From: Xanthomonas sp. DAR 34887
GTDB taxonomy: Bacteria > Pseudomonadota > Gammaproteobacteria > Xanthomonadales > Xanthomonadaceae
Direction of reading: 5' to 3'
Assembly (NCBI RefSeq): GCF_041245805.1
Contig: NZ_CP162490.1
Coordinates: 1,775,001 to 1,839,000 of the forward strand
Length of the DNA: 64,000 nt
Shown piece by piece: positions 7,506 to 16,677 of the stretch. The notes beneath the pieces are model-generated. The model did not search any database, was not told the origin of the DNA, and was given only the letters and a program-made list of their open reading frames with translations. The position numbers and the translations under genes are program-made. Position 1 is the first letter of the stretch. Each line of letters starts with the position of its first letter.

Positions 7506-8510
7506 ATGGCCACCATTTACGACATCGCAAAGCACGTCGGCGTCTCCGCCGGCACGGTGTCGCGTGCGCTTTCCCGGCCGGACAAAGTCTTGCCGGCCAC
7601 GCGCACGCGCATCGAGCAGGCCGCCGCGGCGCTGGGCTATGTCCCCAACACGGTCGCCAGGACGCTCAAGACCCAGCGCAGCGGCAAGATCCTGGTCACC
7701 GTCCCGGATATCGCCAATCCCTTCTTCGCGCAGATCCTGCAGGGCGCGGAGGAAGCGGCGCAGGCCGTCGGCTACGCCGTGCTGCTCGGCGATACCCAGA
7801 ACCAGCCCGACCGCGAGGAGCGCTACGCGCAGATGCTCCGTCGCAACGAGGCGGACGGCCTGATCGTACTGGGGCACCGGCTGCCGCCGACGGCGCGCGA
7901 GATCGTCAAGCAACGCGGCGCCGCCGCGCCGGTGGTCAACGGCTGCGAGTTCGACCCGGCGCTGGGCATCCCCAGCGTCCACATCGACAACGCGGCCGCC
8001 GCGCGCGCGGTGATGGAACACCTGTACGGGCTGGGGCACGAGCGGATCGCCGTGGTGGGCGGCCCACCCGACAATCCGCTGCACCAGCAGCGACTGGAAG
8101 GGGTCAGGGCTTGCGGCAAGGCGCGCGGCCGCCTGCGCAATCTGACCATCGTGCCGGGCGACTTCTCCGTCGAATCGGGCCATGCGGCCGCGATGGAGTT
8201 ATTGGCCCGCGCGCCCATGCCGAGCGCGATCTTCTGCTTCAGCGACCAGATGGCGCTGGGCGCCCTGGCGGCCTGCCGGGACCTGGGCATCTGCGTGCCG
8301 GACCAGCTGTCCATCGTCGGCTTCGACGACCTGGCGTCGTCCAGTTACCTCACGCCGCCATTGACCACCATCCGGCAACCCATGCGCGAGATCGGTGTCC
8401 GCGCGGTCAAGCTGCTGCTTGCGATCATCGAACATGTGGACGTGCCGCTTCAGCAGACGCTGGATTTCAGCTTGATGTTGCGCGGGTCGACCGGTGCGCC
8501 GAAGCGGTAG
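7506..8510 (+). CDS. LacI family transcriptional regulator
   Basis: Sugar-responsive repressor of 334 residues. An N-terminal helix-turn-helix (TIYDIAKHVGVSAGTVSRAL, residues 3-22) and a hinge (YVPNTVARTLKTQRSG) precede a periplasmic-binding-protein-like effector domain (IANPFFAQILQGAEEAA through the C-terminus). It is divergent from the five-gene sugar operon, whose start region carries a perfect LacI-type operator at 7424-7439; it is therefore the probable local repressor of that operon and perhaps of itself. The start at 7506 gives the standard MATIYDIAK beginning. An ATG at 7473 would add eleven residues. The inducer is unknown; a keto sugar or sugar phosphate is inferred from context. 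Confidence 0.92.
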   Translation: MATIYDIAKHVGVSAGTVSRALSRPDKVLPATRTRIEQAAAALGYVPNTVARTLKTQRSGKILVTVPDIANPFFAQILQGAEEAAQAVGYAVLLGDTQNQPDREERYAQMLRRNEADGLIVLGHRLPPTAREIVKQRGAAAPVVNGCEFDPALGIPSVHIDNAAAARAVMEHLYGLGHERIAVVGGPPDNPLHQQRLEGVRACGKARGRLRNLTIVPGDFSVESGHAAAMELLARAPMPSAIFCFSDQMALGALAACRDLGICVPDQLSIVGFDDLASSSYLTPPLTTIRQPMREIGVRAVKLLLAIIEHVDVPLQQTLDFSLMLRGSTGAPKR

Positions 8511-8616
8511 TTGGCGGCGGTGGGCAACGGGCTGTTGGCGTGGTTGCCGATAGAGGGAGTTGGCATCGCGCAACACAACGCAACGCGGCGCGCAGCGTCG
8601 CGATGATGCGCGACAG

Positions 8617-9300
8617 CTATCGGGAACGTCCGCGCTTGCGCACCGCCGGCTTGCCTGCTGCGCGCGGGTCCGTGCCGGTCGTCTGTCGCGGCGCGGCGCC
8701 GAGCAGGAATTGCTCGACCGCGCGTTGCGCCATCTTGCGCACCAGCGCTGGCGCCAGCGGCGGCGGATCGCGCTGGTAGATGCGCACGTCCACTTCCGCG
8801 GTCAGCAGCGCCAGGAAGTGCAGGGCGGCGATGGTGGGGTCGCTGGTGCGCAGTTCGCCGCGCGCCATGGCCGCTTCCAGCACCGCGGCCACCGCCACCA
8901 CCGATTCGCTGGGACCGGCCTGGTAGAACAGCTGCCCGACCTCGGAGCGGCCGGCCTCGGCCACCACCATGCGATAGACCGCGATGGCGAGCGCATCGTT
9001 GCTCACCACCTGCAGCATGCATTCGCCGAACTGCAGCAGCATCGAATGCAGGTCGGTCTCGCCGGCCTTGGGCGATTGCAGGCGCCGGATCGCGTCGGAC
9101 AGATGTGCGGTCGCCGCGGCGCGGACCACGGCAGTGAACAGTTCCTCCTTGGACGCGAAATAGCCGTACAAGGTGGCCTTGGAGCCGCCCAGCCGTTTCG
9201 CCAGTTCGTTCATCGAGGCGCGCTCGTAGCCAAGTTCCTGGAACAGCTTCGTCGCCGCCTCGACGATGGCCTCGCGTCGGGCCTCGGTCCGAACCTTCAT
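8617..9300 (-). CDS. TetR/AcrR family transcriptional regulator
   Basis: Repressor of 227 residues. The N-terminal TetR helix-turn-helix spans about residues 10-55, with ASMNELAKRLGGSKATLYGY as the recognition region, followed by FASKEELFTAVV. The all-helical C-terminal domain resembles the AefR-like group that controls efflux or envelope genes. The last fifteen residues are rich in Lys and Arg. It stands alone: the next plus-strand gene starts 545 bases away, and no efflux gene is adjacent. A near-palindrome with AAACCG arms at 9363-9381 is a candidate binding site for autoregulation. Confidence 0.88.
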   Translation of the reverse strand: MKVRTEARREAIVEAATKLFQELGYERASMNELAKRLGGSKATLYGYFASKEELFTAVVRAAATAHLSDAIRRLQSPKAGETDLHSMLLQFGECMLQVVSNDALAIAVYRMVVAEAGRSEVGQLFYQAGPSESVVAVAAVLEAAMARGELRTSDPTIAALHFLALLTAEVDVRIYQRDPPPLAPALVRKMAQRAVEQFLLGAAPRQTTGTDPRAAGKPAVRKRGRSR

Positions 9301-9845
9301 TGCGTCTCCTAAGGTGAATCCGCTGCACTTTTTTGGCAGCGAGGAAATTCGTTTCTAATAATAAACCGTACAGCGCGGTTTTATTTGGGATGGGCATGCC
9401 TTGGCCAGCGACCGGCGGCGCCGGTCATGGCGTGGTGCAGTCGATCCGCTGCAAGGAAGGCGCCTTGGGCGGTTCGGTCGGCGATGCGTGGAGGGCTACG
9501 ACGCCGGCAACAATCGCCTGCTCGCGACCACATTTCCGAGCAGTATCCGAGTGCCGCGCGCGGCGCCTTGAACGCATCCCCGGATTGATTGTTCGACAGT
9601 GGGTTGCAGCGTTGCGCGTCGCAGTGGCGTTGCTGCCACTACGACGCCGATGCTCACTAGTCGGCGTGCGCTGCGCGCGACATCCGATCGATGCGGCCGG
9701 GAGTCTGATCCTGGTGGGGCGCGTAAGGCCTGAGGCAAGCGCCTCAGGCCGCCGCGCGGCCGCCGGCGCGGGCCCCGCGCCGCGGCGCGCGCGCCGTATT
9801 ACACTTTCGCCCGCAAACCAACCAACATGGATACAGGGGATCAGG
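9301..9845. other. intergenic region with hairpin, no supported gene
   Basis: This 545-base gap holds the AAACCG palindrome and a perfect 10-bp hairpin (GGCCTGAGGC, loop AAGC, 9727-9750) without a T-run. A stretch near 9490-9575 reads as GYDAGNNRLLATTFPSS in one frame and could be a decayed gene end, but no family was recognised. The peptidase frame is open from 9333, but its sequence before 9846 looks non-coding. Confidence 0.5.
9363..9381. promoter_or_regulatory. candidate TetR operator (AAACCG-N7-CGGTTT)
   Basis: An inverted repeat AAACCG / CGGTTT with a 7-base spacer sits 63 bases upstream of the TetR gene in an AT-rich patch. TetR-family operators with AAACCG half-sites are common. This is an inference from position and symmetry only. 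Confidence 0.4.
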
Positions 9846-11837
9846 ATGAGTGGAAGACTGGGGGCAGTCGCGTTGTGCTGCGCGCTGGGGATGGGGATCG
9901 GAATGGGGAACGCGCAGGCGCAGGTGGACCTGGCGCCGTTCCTGATGAAGGAACAGGTCGGCGAGCTGCAGCTGTCGCCGACCGGCGAGTTTTACGCGGC
10001 CACCGTGCCGCTGGCGGACCGCACCGCGCTGGCGGTGATGCGCCGCTCCGACAACAAGATCGTCGGCAGTTTCTCGATGGAGAAGAACACCCATGTCTCC
10101 GGCTTCCGATGGGTCAACGACACGCGCGTGTTGTTCAGCATGGCCCAGAAAATGGGTGAGCGGGATGAGCCGTGGGGGACTGGGGAACTGTTCGCGATCA
10201 ATGCGGACGGCGGTGCGGCGGAACTGCTGGTGGGCCAGCGCGTCACCGGCAATGGGCCGGGTACGCTGATCCAGACCAAGAAGGTAGAGAAGGTCATCGC
10301 CGATTGGGTCGGCCCGCTGCCCGGCGACGACCGCAACGTCATCATCCAGGCGCGACCGTTCAGCGTCACCCAGGATCCGTACAGCCGCGCCGAAGTTCTC
10401 GACGTTTACAGCGGTCGCCGTCGTCTCCTGACCGGTTCGCCGAAGGTGCGCGGCGCCGATTTCTACAGCGACGAGCAAGGCAAGGTGCGTTTTGCCTGGG
10501 GCGCCGATGCCGATAGAGCCAACAAGCTGTTCTACCGAGACGCGCAAGGCGGCGACTGGCGGCTGATCAACGACGAGAACCTCAGCCATCACACCGAGTG
10601 GCCGATCGGCTTTTCCGAAGATGGGCGCACCGCGTATTTGGAGGTCCAGCAGGACAAGGGCAGCGACGCGATCGTGGCCTGGAATGTGGACAGCAACGAG
10701 CGCAAGGAAGTGGCGCGCGATGCCCTGGCCGATCCGTACCAGATTATTCGTCGCCACGGCACCCGTATACCGGTGGGAATCCAGATACTGGCCGACAAGC
10801 CGCGTAGCCTGTTTTTCGACCCGGCCTCGCCCGAGGCCAAGACCCAGCGCTCGCTGGAGGCGGCGTTTCCGGGCCAGGCGGTCTACGTGACCTCCAGCAC
10901 CCGCGATGGCCGGCTCAACCTGGTGCAGGTGCAGTCCGGGCGCAATCCCGGCGAGTACTACCTGTTCGATACCGTGGCGAAGAAGGCGGATTTCGCATTC
11001 GCCAGTCGTGCCGCGTTGCAGCCGCCGAAGCTGGCCGAGGTACGGCCGATCGCGCTGCAGGCACGCGACGGTCTTCCGTTGCACGGCTTCGTGACCCTGC
11101 CTGCGGCGGCCGCATCGGGCAAGGTGCCGATGGTGGTGATGCCGCACGGCGGCCCGTTCGGCGTGTTCGACAGCGGTCTGTTCGATCAGGATGCGCAGAT
11201 CCTGGCCAGCGCCGGTTACGCGGTGCTGCAGGTCAACTACCGCGGTTCGGGCAACTACGGACGCGCTTTCCACCAGGCCGGTGGTGGGCAATGGGGCGGC
11301 GCGATGCAGGACGACGTGACCGACGCCACGCGTTGGGCGATCGCCCAGGGCATCGCCGATCCCGCGCGCATCTGCATGTATGGCGCCAGCTACGGTGCCT
11401 ATGCGTCGCTGATGGGCGTGGCCAAGGAGCCGACGCTGTACCGCTGCGCGGCCGGCTACGTCGGCGTCTACGATTTGCCGATGCTGTACGTCAGAGGCGA
11501 CACCCAGGAGCGGGACTCCGGCAAGACGTTTCTGCGCGAATGGGTGGGATCGGGCGCCGAACTAGCGGCGGTGTCGCCGGTCAATCTCGCCGACAAGATC
11601 AAGGTGCCGGTGTTCCTGGCGGCCGGCGGCGAGGACGAGCGCGCGCCGATCCAGCATTCGAAGAAGATGGAGGCGGCGCTGAAGAAGGCCGGCGTGCCGG
11701 TGGAGACGCTGTATGAGCCGACCGAGGGGCATGGCTTTTACACCGAAGAACACCGCCGTGAGTTCTACACCAGGCTGCTGGCGTTCCTGAGCCGCTCGCT
11801 GGGCGGCGCGCAGGCTGCGCCGGCGCCGGCGCGCTAG
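9846..11837 (+). CDS. secreted S9 family (prolyl oligopeptidase-like) peptidase
   Basis: Serine peptidase of 663 residues: Sec signal (RLGAVALCCALGMGIGMGNAQA), N-terminal beta-propeller-like region, then a C-terminal alpha/beta hydrolase. The catalytic triad is visible: Ser515 in GASYGAYAS, Asp near 597 in AAGGEDERAP, His629 in EGHGFY. The oxyanion-region motif VMPHGGPFG and VNYRGSGNYG are typical of acylaminoacyl/dipeptidyl peptidases. The start at 9846 is preceded by an AGGGGATCAGG stretch and begins the signal peptide. The gene is convergent with the POT transporter, and another S9 peptidase and an OPT transporter follow, suggesting periplasmic peptide breakdown coupled to uptake. Confidence 0.92.
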   Translation: MSGRLGAVALCCALGMGIGMGNAQAQVDLAPFLMKEQVGELQLSPTGEFYAATVPLADRTALAVMRRSDNKIVGSFSMEKNTHVSGFRWVNDTRVLFSMAQKMGERDEPWGTGELFAINADGGAAELLVGQRVTGNGPGTLIQTKKVEKVIADWVGPLPGDDRNVIIQARPFSVTQDPYSRAEVLDVYSGRRRLLTGSPKVRGADFYSDEQGKVRFAWGADADRANKLFYRDAQGGDWRLINDENLSHHTEWPIGFSEDGRTAYLEVQQDKGSDAIVAWNVDSNERKEVARDALADPYQIIRRHGTRIPVGIQILADKPRSLFFDPASPEAKTQRSLEAAFPGQAVYVTSSTRDGRLNLVQVQSGRNPGEYYLFDTVAKKADFAFASRAALQPPKLAEVRPIALQARDGLPLHGFVTLPAAAASGKVPMVVMPHGGPFGVFDSGLFDQDAQILASAGYAVLQVNYRGSGNYGRAFHQAGGGQWGGAMQDDVTDATRWAIAQGIADPARICMYGASYGAYASLMGVAKEPTLYRCAAGYVGVYDLPMLYVRGDTQERDSGKTFLREWVGSGAELAAVSPVNLADKIKVPVFLAAGGEDERAPIQHSKKMEAALKKAGVPVETLYEPTEGHGFYTEEHRREFYTRLLAFLSRSLGGAQAAPAPAR

Positions 11838-11853
11838 CTGCTGGGGATGTCTC

Positions 11854-11884
11854 GGTGCCGATGCGTTGCAAGCGCATCGGCACC
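11854..11884. terminator. bidirectional terminator-like hairpin
   Basis: A 12-bp perfect stem (GGTGCCGATGCG and its complement) with a 7-base loop lies between the convergent peptidase and POT transporter genes, 17 bases after the peptidase stop. There is no T-run. Confidence 0.6.
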
Positions 11885-11962
11885 TGCAAGTCTTGAAAGC
11901 TGGTTCGCGGCCCGACGCACCGTCGGGCCGCGCTTCGCGCGCAGCGACGACGCTGCCGACGC

Positions 11963-13729
11963 TCAGCGCACTCCGTGCATCATCCGCCGCAGCAGCGGCG
12001 CGGCCACGAAGGCCAGCACCGCGCAGCCCACGCCGATCCACAGCATCAGCCAGAACAGGTGCGCGTACTTGGCCGCGGCGTCGGCGATGTTCATCGCTTC
12101 GCCCTCCGGCACGTCGATCGCGGCGAGTTTGCCGAACAGCGCGGCCAGTGCTTCGGAGAACGCCGTGGCCAGGAACCAGGTGCCCATCATCAGGCTGACC
12201 ACACGCGGCACCGCGAGCTGGGTCACCGCCGACAGGCCGACCGGCGACAGGCACATCTCGCCCGCTTCCAGTATCAGGTAGGCCAGCACCAGCCACCACA
12301 CGCTGGCCATTTGCCCGCTGGCGCCGACCTGCTGCGCGGCCAGCGCCAGCGGCACGAACGACACCCCGGCCAACAACAGGCCCATGGCCGACTTGGACGG
12401 CTTGGACGGCTCCAGGCCGCGCCGTTCCAGCCATGCCCACAGTGCGGCGAACAGCGGCGCCAGCAGCACCAGGAACAGCGCGCCCAGGTAGGTCAGCGAA
12501 CCGGCGGTCTGCGGCAGCACCAGGCAGTCGCGCACCAGGAGCAGCAGCATCAGCACGCTGACCGCGATGAACAGCAGGCGCGGCGCGGCCGATTCCGGGG
12601 TGCGGTCGGACAGCGACGCCGCGGCGACGAAGCCCAGCGGCGCCAACAGCAACGAGGCGATCGACCACGGCAGCGGCGTACCGTCGCGTATCACCAGCGA
12701 CGGCACGATGTCCTTGGTCATCAGCCGGTCGGTGAAGGTGACCCAGGACCCGTAGGTCTGCTCGTACAGGGTGAAGTACACCAGCGCCATCGCGATCAGC
12801 ACCATCAGCGCGATCATCTGCTGGCGCTGCACCGGCGTGCACTGGGTGCCGGTGAACCAGGCGAACCACAGCAGCACGCCGCCGAGCACCACCAGCATCA
12901 GCAGCAAGGCCAGCGAGATCTCGCCGCCCAGGCTGAAGGCGCCGTTGGCCGCGGCCCACATCAGCCAGGCCACCGGCAGCACGCCGAGTACCGCAACCAG
13001 ATAGATCGCCCATTCGCGCGGCAGCCCGGCCACGCGTTGGCGCAGCAGCGCCGGTTGCGCCGGCTCGGCATGGCCGTGCAGGTATTTCTGGCCCCACAGG
13101 AACATACCCAGGCCCAGCAGCATGCCGACCCCGGCGGCGCCGAAACCGTAGCGCCAGCCGTAGGCTTCGCCGAGGAAGCCGCACACCAGCGAGGCGAACA
13201 GCGCGCCGAGGTTGATGCCGGCGTAGAACAGCGAGAAGCCGGAGTCGCGGCGCGGATCGTCCTGCGCATACAGCTTGCCGACGATGGTGGAGATGTTCGG
13301 CTTGAGGAAGCCCACGCCCATGATGATCAGCGCCAGCGACAGGTAGGTCACGCCCAGCGACGCGGTGTCGCGCACCACTTCGCCATGGATCCGCGTGGCG
13401 GCGTGGCCTTCGAAGGCCATGCCGACATGGCCGAGCACCAGCAGGATGCCGCCGAACACCACCGCCTTGCGCATGCCCAGCCAGCGGTCGGCGAGCAGGC
13501 CGCCGATCACCGGCACGCAGTACACCAATCCGCCGTAGGCGCCGAGCAGATCGAGCCCGGCCTTGTCGCCGAACAGGTGGTACTTGGTCAGGTACAGCAG
13601 CAGCAGCGCCTTCATCCCGTAGAAGGAGAAGCGCTCCCACATCTCGGTGAAGAAGCAGACGTAGACGCCTTTGGGGTGGCCGAGGAAATCGTCGCGCACG
13701 TCGCGGACGGGGAGGGCGGTGGCGGACAC
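11963..13729 (-). CDS. POT family proton-dependent oligopeptide transporter
   Basis: Inner-membrane peptide:H+ symporter (PTR2/POT branch of the major facilitator superfamily), about 588 residues. The first helix carries the family signature FFTEMWERFSFYGM, with the ExxER-type motif that couples protons, followed by LLLYLTKYH. The second signature, FYAGINLGAL, occurs near residue 150. The C-terminal half is hydrophobic throughout, with about fourteen membrane segments in total. A GTG at 13729 was taken as start because it precedes the conserved segment by a short polar N-terminus; an ATG at 13885 would add 52 proline- and arginine-rich residues lying partly within intergenic repeat sequence. 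The ribosome site is weak. Together with the two S9 peptidases and the OPT carrier it suggests peptide scavenging. Confidence 0.88.
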   Translation of the reverse strand: MSATALPVRDVRDDFLGHPKGVYVCFFTEMWERFSFYGMKALLLLYLTKYHLFGDKAGLDLLGAYGGLVYCVPVIGGLLADRWLGMRKAVVFGGILLVLGHVGMAFEGHAATRIHGEVVRDTASLGVTYLSLALIIMGVGFLKPNISTIVGKLYAQDDPRRDSGFSLFYAGINLGALFASLVCGFLGEAYGWRYGFGAAGVGMLLGLGMFLWGQKYLHGHAEPAQPALLRQRVAGLPREWAIYLVAVLGVLPVAWLMWAAANGAFSLGGEISLALLLMLVVLGGVLLWFAWFTGTQCTPVQRQQMIALMVLIAMALVYFTLYEQTYGSWVTFTDRLMTKDIVPSLVIRDGTPLPWSIASLLLAPLGFVAAASLSDRTPESAAPRLLFIAVSVLMLLLLVRDCLVLPQTAGSLTYLGALFLVLLAPLFAALWAWLERRGLEPSKPSKSAMGLLLAGVSFVPLALAAQQVGASGQMASVWWLVLAYLILEAGEMCLSPVGLSAVTQLAVPRVVSLMMGTWFLATAFSEALAALFGKLAAIDVPEGEAMNIADAAAKYAHLFWLMLWIGVGCAVLAFVAAPLLRRMMHGVR

Positions 13730-13890
13730 GGCTGGCCTGAGGCGGGGAGGGCAGCGGCGGAGTATAGGCGTGCCGCCAGGGGTTGGCTGAGTCGCGGCAG
13801 CGTGGGTTCCTTTTTCTATGGGGACCACGGGGGACGGAGTCCAGGAGGGGGGGATGAAGGGGCGGGCACAGCTTCGTGCTCTCAAACCCC

Positions 13891-14213
13891 GCGAGTCGCT
13901 TCGCGCCGTACCCTCACCCCAACCCCTCTCCCGATGGGAGAGGGGCTAGCGGCTGTTCCCTTCTCCCCTCGGGACCATGGCCCCCTTTTCGGGGGAAGGT
14001 GCCCCGCAGGGGCGGATGAGGGTGCGGGCGAAGCCTCGTGCACCCAATTCCGCGAGTCGCTTCGCGCCGTACCCTCACCCCAACCCCTCTCTCCCACGGG
14101 GACTCCCTTCGGTCGCCGGTGGGAGAGGGGCTAGTCGGCTGTTCACTTCTCCCATCGGGACCATGGCCCCGTTTCGGGGGAAGGTGCCCCGCAGGGGCGG
14201 ATGCGGGTACGGC
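13891..14213. repeat. two tandem copies of a 161-bp intergenic repeat
   Basis: GCGAGTCGCTTCGCGCCGTA begins at 13891 and again at 14052, a period of 161 bases. Each copy contains CCCTCACCCCAACCCCTCTC, a GGGAGAGGGGCTAG arm and a GAAGGTGCCCCGCAGGGGCG segment. The second copy has an extra arm around 14093-14126. The pieces form inverted arms and make up most of the gap before the OPT transporter. Related sequence is found inside mfd (54361-54577). Confidence 0.85.
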
Positions 14214-14357
14214 GCGCCATTGCACCCACGAATCCCCAATCCTCACTCCCCAATCCCAGCCTCCCAGGCATGTGCCACAAGCTGGGCGCCGCGAGGCTGG
14301 ACTTGCCCAGCCCCAGACGCTAGCGTGCAAAACGTTTTTGTCGTTTCAGGGGTAACC

Positions 14358-16322
14358 ATGAACAACGCTGCTGCGCCGCGTCAGCTCACCTTCCGCGCGG
14401 TCGTGCTGGCGATCGTGCTGGCCGTCGTGCTGTCGGCCGCCAACGCCTACCTGGGGCTGTTCGCCGGCCTGACCATCGCCACCGCGATTCCGGCGGCGGT
14501 GGTGTCGATGGGCGTGCTGCGCCTGCTCGGCGGCGGCACCATCCTGGAGAACAACATCGTGCAGACCGGCGCCTCGGCCGGTTCGTCGATCGCGGCGGGG
14601 GTGATCTTCACCATCCCGGCGCTGGTGATCATGGGCTACTGGCCGGACTTCAAGTACTGGTGGGTGCTCGGTATCGCCGGCATGGGCGGCCTGCTCGGGG
14701 TGCTGTTCTCGGTGCCGCTGCGGCGCTCGATGATCGTCGAGGACCCGCTGCCGTTCCCCGAGGGCAAGGCCGCGGCCGAAGTGCTCAAGGCCGGCGAGAA
14801 TCCCGGGCCGGGCCTGAAGATCCTGGCGCTGTCGGCGACCATCGGCGGGTTGGTCAAGCTGGCCGCGGCCAGCGGTCTGAAAGTGATTCCCGACACCTGG
14901 GCGCAGGCCACCTACCTGGGCAGCAGCAAGCTGGTCGGCTACGTCGGCACCAACCTGTCGCCGGCGCTGCTGGGCGTGGGCTACATCGTCGGGCTCAACG
15001 TCGGCATCGTGGTGCTGTCCGGCTCGATCCTGTCCTGGCACATCGCCATTCCGCTGTACCAGCAGTTCTTCATGAACTCCGATCCGGCGCTGGCGCAGAG
15101 CCTGGCCACCGCGCCGGCAGCCGAGGCCGCGTTCGGCATCTGGGCGGCCAAGGTGCGCTACCTGGGCGTGGGCGCGATGCTGATCGGCGGCGTGTGGACG
15201 CTGTTCTCGCTGCGCAAGTCGCTGCTGTCCGGGGTCAAGAGCGGCTTCGCCGCGGCGCGCAAGAGCACTGCCGGCACCGTGGTGGCCGAAACCGACCGCG
15301 ACCTGCCGATGAAGTGGATGCTGGTCGCGCTGCTGCTGTGCACGCTGCCGCTGCTGGGCCTGTACCAGGCGATCGTGGGGCAGTGGCATGTCAGTGTGCC
15401 GATGACCTTGATCATGATCGTCGCCGGCTTCCTGTTCGTGTCGGTGTCCGGCTATCTGGCCGGGTTGATCGGGTCGTCGAACAATCCGGTCTCGGGCATC
15501 ACCATCTCCACCATCCTGTTCGCGTCGGCGGTGCTGGTGCTGCTGCTCGGGCGCGACTCGCCGATCGGCGCGGTCGCCGCGATCATGATCGGCGCAGTGG
15601 TGTGCTGCGCTGCAGCGGTGGGTGGCGACAACCTGCAGGATCTGAAGGCGGGCTACCTGGTCGGCGCCACGCCTTGGAAGCAGCAGCTGATGCTGGCCAT
15701 CGGCGCGTTCTCCTGCGCCTTGATCATGGCGCCGGTGCTGAACCTGCTTGCCCAAGCCTACGGCATCGGCGCGGCGACGCCGGCGCATCCGAACTCGCTG
15801 GCCGCGCCGCAGGCGACGCTGATGGCGTCGGTGGCCAAGGGCCTGTTCGGCGGCGAACTGCCGTGGACGATGATCGCGATCGGCGCCGGCGTCGGTGCGG
15901 CGATCATCGCCCTGGACGAGTGGCTCAAGCGCACCGGCAAGCGGTTCCGCGTGCCGGTGCTGGCCGCGGCGATCGGCATCTACCTGCCGCTGGAACTGAT
16001 GGTGCCGATCTTCCTCGGCGGCCTGATCACCTACCTGGTCGAGCGCTTCCACAAGATCCGCGCCGACGACGAGGAAGGCCGCGACCGCGTGCACCGTCCG
16101 GGCACGCTGTTCGCCGCCGGCCTGATCACCGGCGAGGCGCTGATGGGCATCGCCATCGCGGTGCCGATCGTGGTCTCCGGTCGCGCCGACGTGCTCGCGC
16201 TGCCCGAAGCGTTCCATCTGAACCAGTGGTACGGCCTGGTGCTGCTCGCCTTCGTCGGCTGGCTGCTGTACCGCACCGGCAAGAAGGGCGAGCCGACCGC
16301 GCCGCTGCCGCCGTCGGCGTAA
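14358..16322 (+). CDS. OPT family oligopeptide transporter
   Basis: Integral membrane transporter of 654 residues with about sixteen hydrophobic segments. The beginning TFRAVVLAIVLAVVLSAANAYLGLFAGLTI is characteristic of bacterial OPT proteins. NIVQTGASAGSS (about residue 65) and GSSNNPVSGITI (about residue 373) are recognisable family blocks; the second contains the NPVSG loop. The start at 14358 follows AGGGGTAACC. An earlier ATG in frame (13977) lies within the intergenic repeats and is rejected. It probably imports peptides or metal-chelating peptides; the substrate cannot be read from sequence. A good terminator hairpin follows the stop. Confidence 0.9.
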   Translation: MNNAAAPRQLTFRAVVLAIVLAVVLSAANAYLGLFAGLTIATAIPAAVVSMGVLRLLGGGTILENNIVQTGASAGSSIAAGVIFTIPALVIMGYWPDFKYWWVLGIAGMGGLLGVLFSVPLRRSMIVEDPLPFPEGKAAAEVLKAGENPGPGLKILALSATIGGLVKLAAASGLKVIPDTWAQATYLGSSKLVGYVGTNLSPALLGVGYIVGLNVGIVVLSGSILSWHIAIPLYQQFFMNSDPALAQSLATAPAAEAAFGIWAAKVRYLGVGAMLIGGVWTLFSLRKSLLSGVKSGFAAARKSTAGTVVAETDRDLPMKWMLVALLLCTLPLLGLYQAIVGQWHVSVPMTLIMIVAGFLFVSVSGYLAGLIGSSNNPVSGITISTILFASAVLVLLLGRDSPIGAVAAIMIGAVVCCAAAVGGDNLQDLKAGYLVGATPWKQQLMLAIGAFSCALIMAPVLNLLAQAYGIGAATPAHPNSLAAPQATLMASVAKGLFGGELPWTMIAIGAGVGAAIIALDEWLKRTGKRFRVPVLAAAIGIYLPLELMVPIFLGGLITYLVERFHKIRADDEEGRDRVHRPGTLFAAGLITGEALMGIAIAVPIVVSGRADVLALPEAFHLNQWYGLVLLAFVGWLLYRTGKKGEPTAPLPPSA

Positions 16323-16348
16323 GCGCAGCCACCCGCAAGCAATGCAAG

Positions 16349-16380
16349 AAGCCCGGCCCCGCGCCGGGCTTCGCGTTTTC
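16349..16380 (+). terminator. intrinsic terminator after OPT gene
   Basis: A 10-bp perfect stem (GAAGCCCGGC / GCCGGGCTTC) with a 5-base loop is followed by GCGTTTT. It begins 27 bases after the OPT transporter stop codon. Confidence 0.82.
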
Positions 16381-16566
16381 GCTGGTCGCGCAGCGTTCGG
16401 GCAATGTGCTCGGCCGCTTCTTCGCAAAGCGCCGGGCGCGACGCTCCGGATCAAAGTCGCTCGCGCCGCGCAGAGTGCCGCAGCGCTACAGGCAGTAACG
16501 CAATGCCGTATCCCCTCCAGTGTCGCTGCCGCCCTGCATCGAAAGACGCCGGCGTCGCGCTCCTGC

Positions 16567-16596
16567 GAATCCCCACTCCCGAATCCCCAATCCCGG
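16567..16596. repeat. GGGATT heptad tract
   Basis: About four degenerate 7-bp units (GAATCCC/GAATCCCC on the plus strand) lie upstream of the second S9 peptidase gene. The same heptads recur at 14229-14258, 18801-18877, 19081-19112 and 55904-55932, with looser versions at 31206-31235 and 31415-31447. Confidence 0.75.
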
Positions 16597-16677
16597 CATC
16601 TCCATGACTTCATGCCTTTGCACCACGCCCACCCGCGCGCCTACCATCGACGTTTTGCCGTGTTCCGGAGACGCCCG

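Noticed and set aside
9490..9575. Pseudogene call for the protein-like stretch downstream of the TetR operator
   Set aside because: The stretch is under 30 codons and matches no family that I can name, so it is mentioned only as a possible remnant.
13730..13885. N-terminal extension of the POT transporter to the ATG at 13885
   Set aside because: The added residues are Pro/Arg-rich and derive from intergenic sequence; members of the family start shortly before the first helix.
11975..14134. Long plus-strand open frame opposite the POT transporter
   Set aside because: Gln/His/Arg-rich shadow of the transporter gene that runs into intergenic repeats; no family features.
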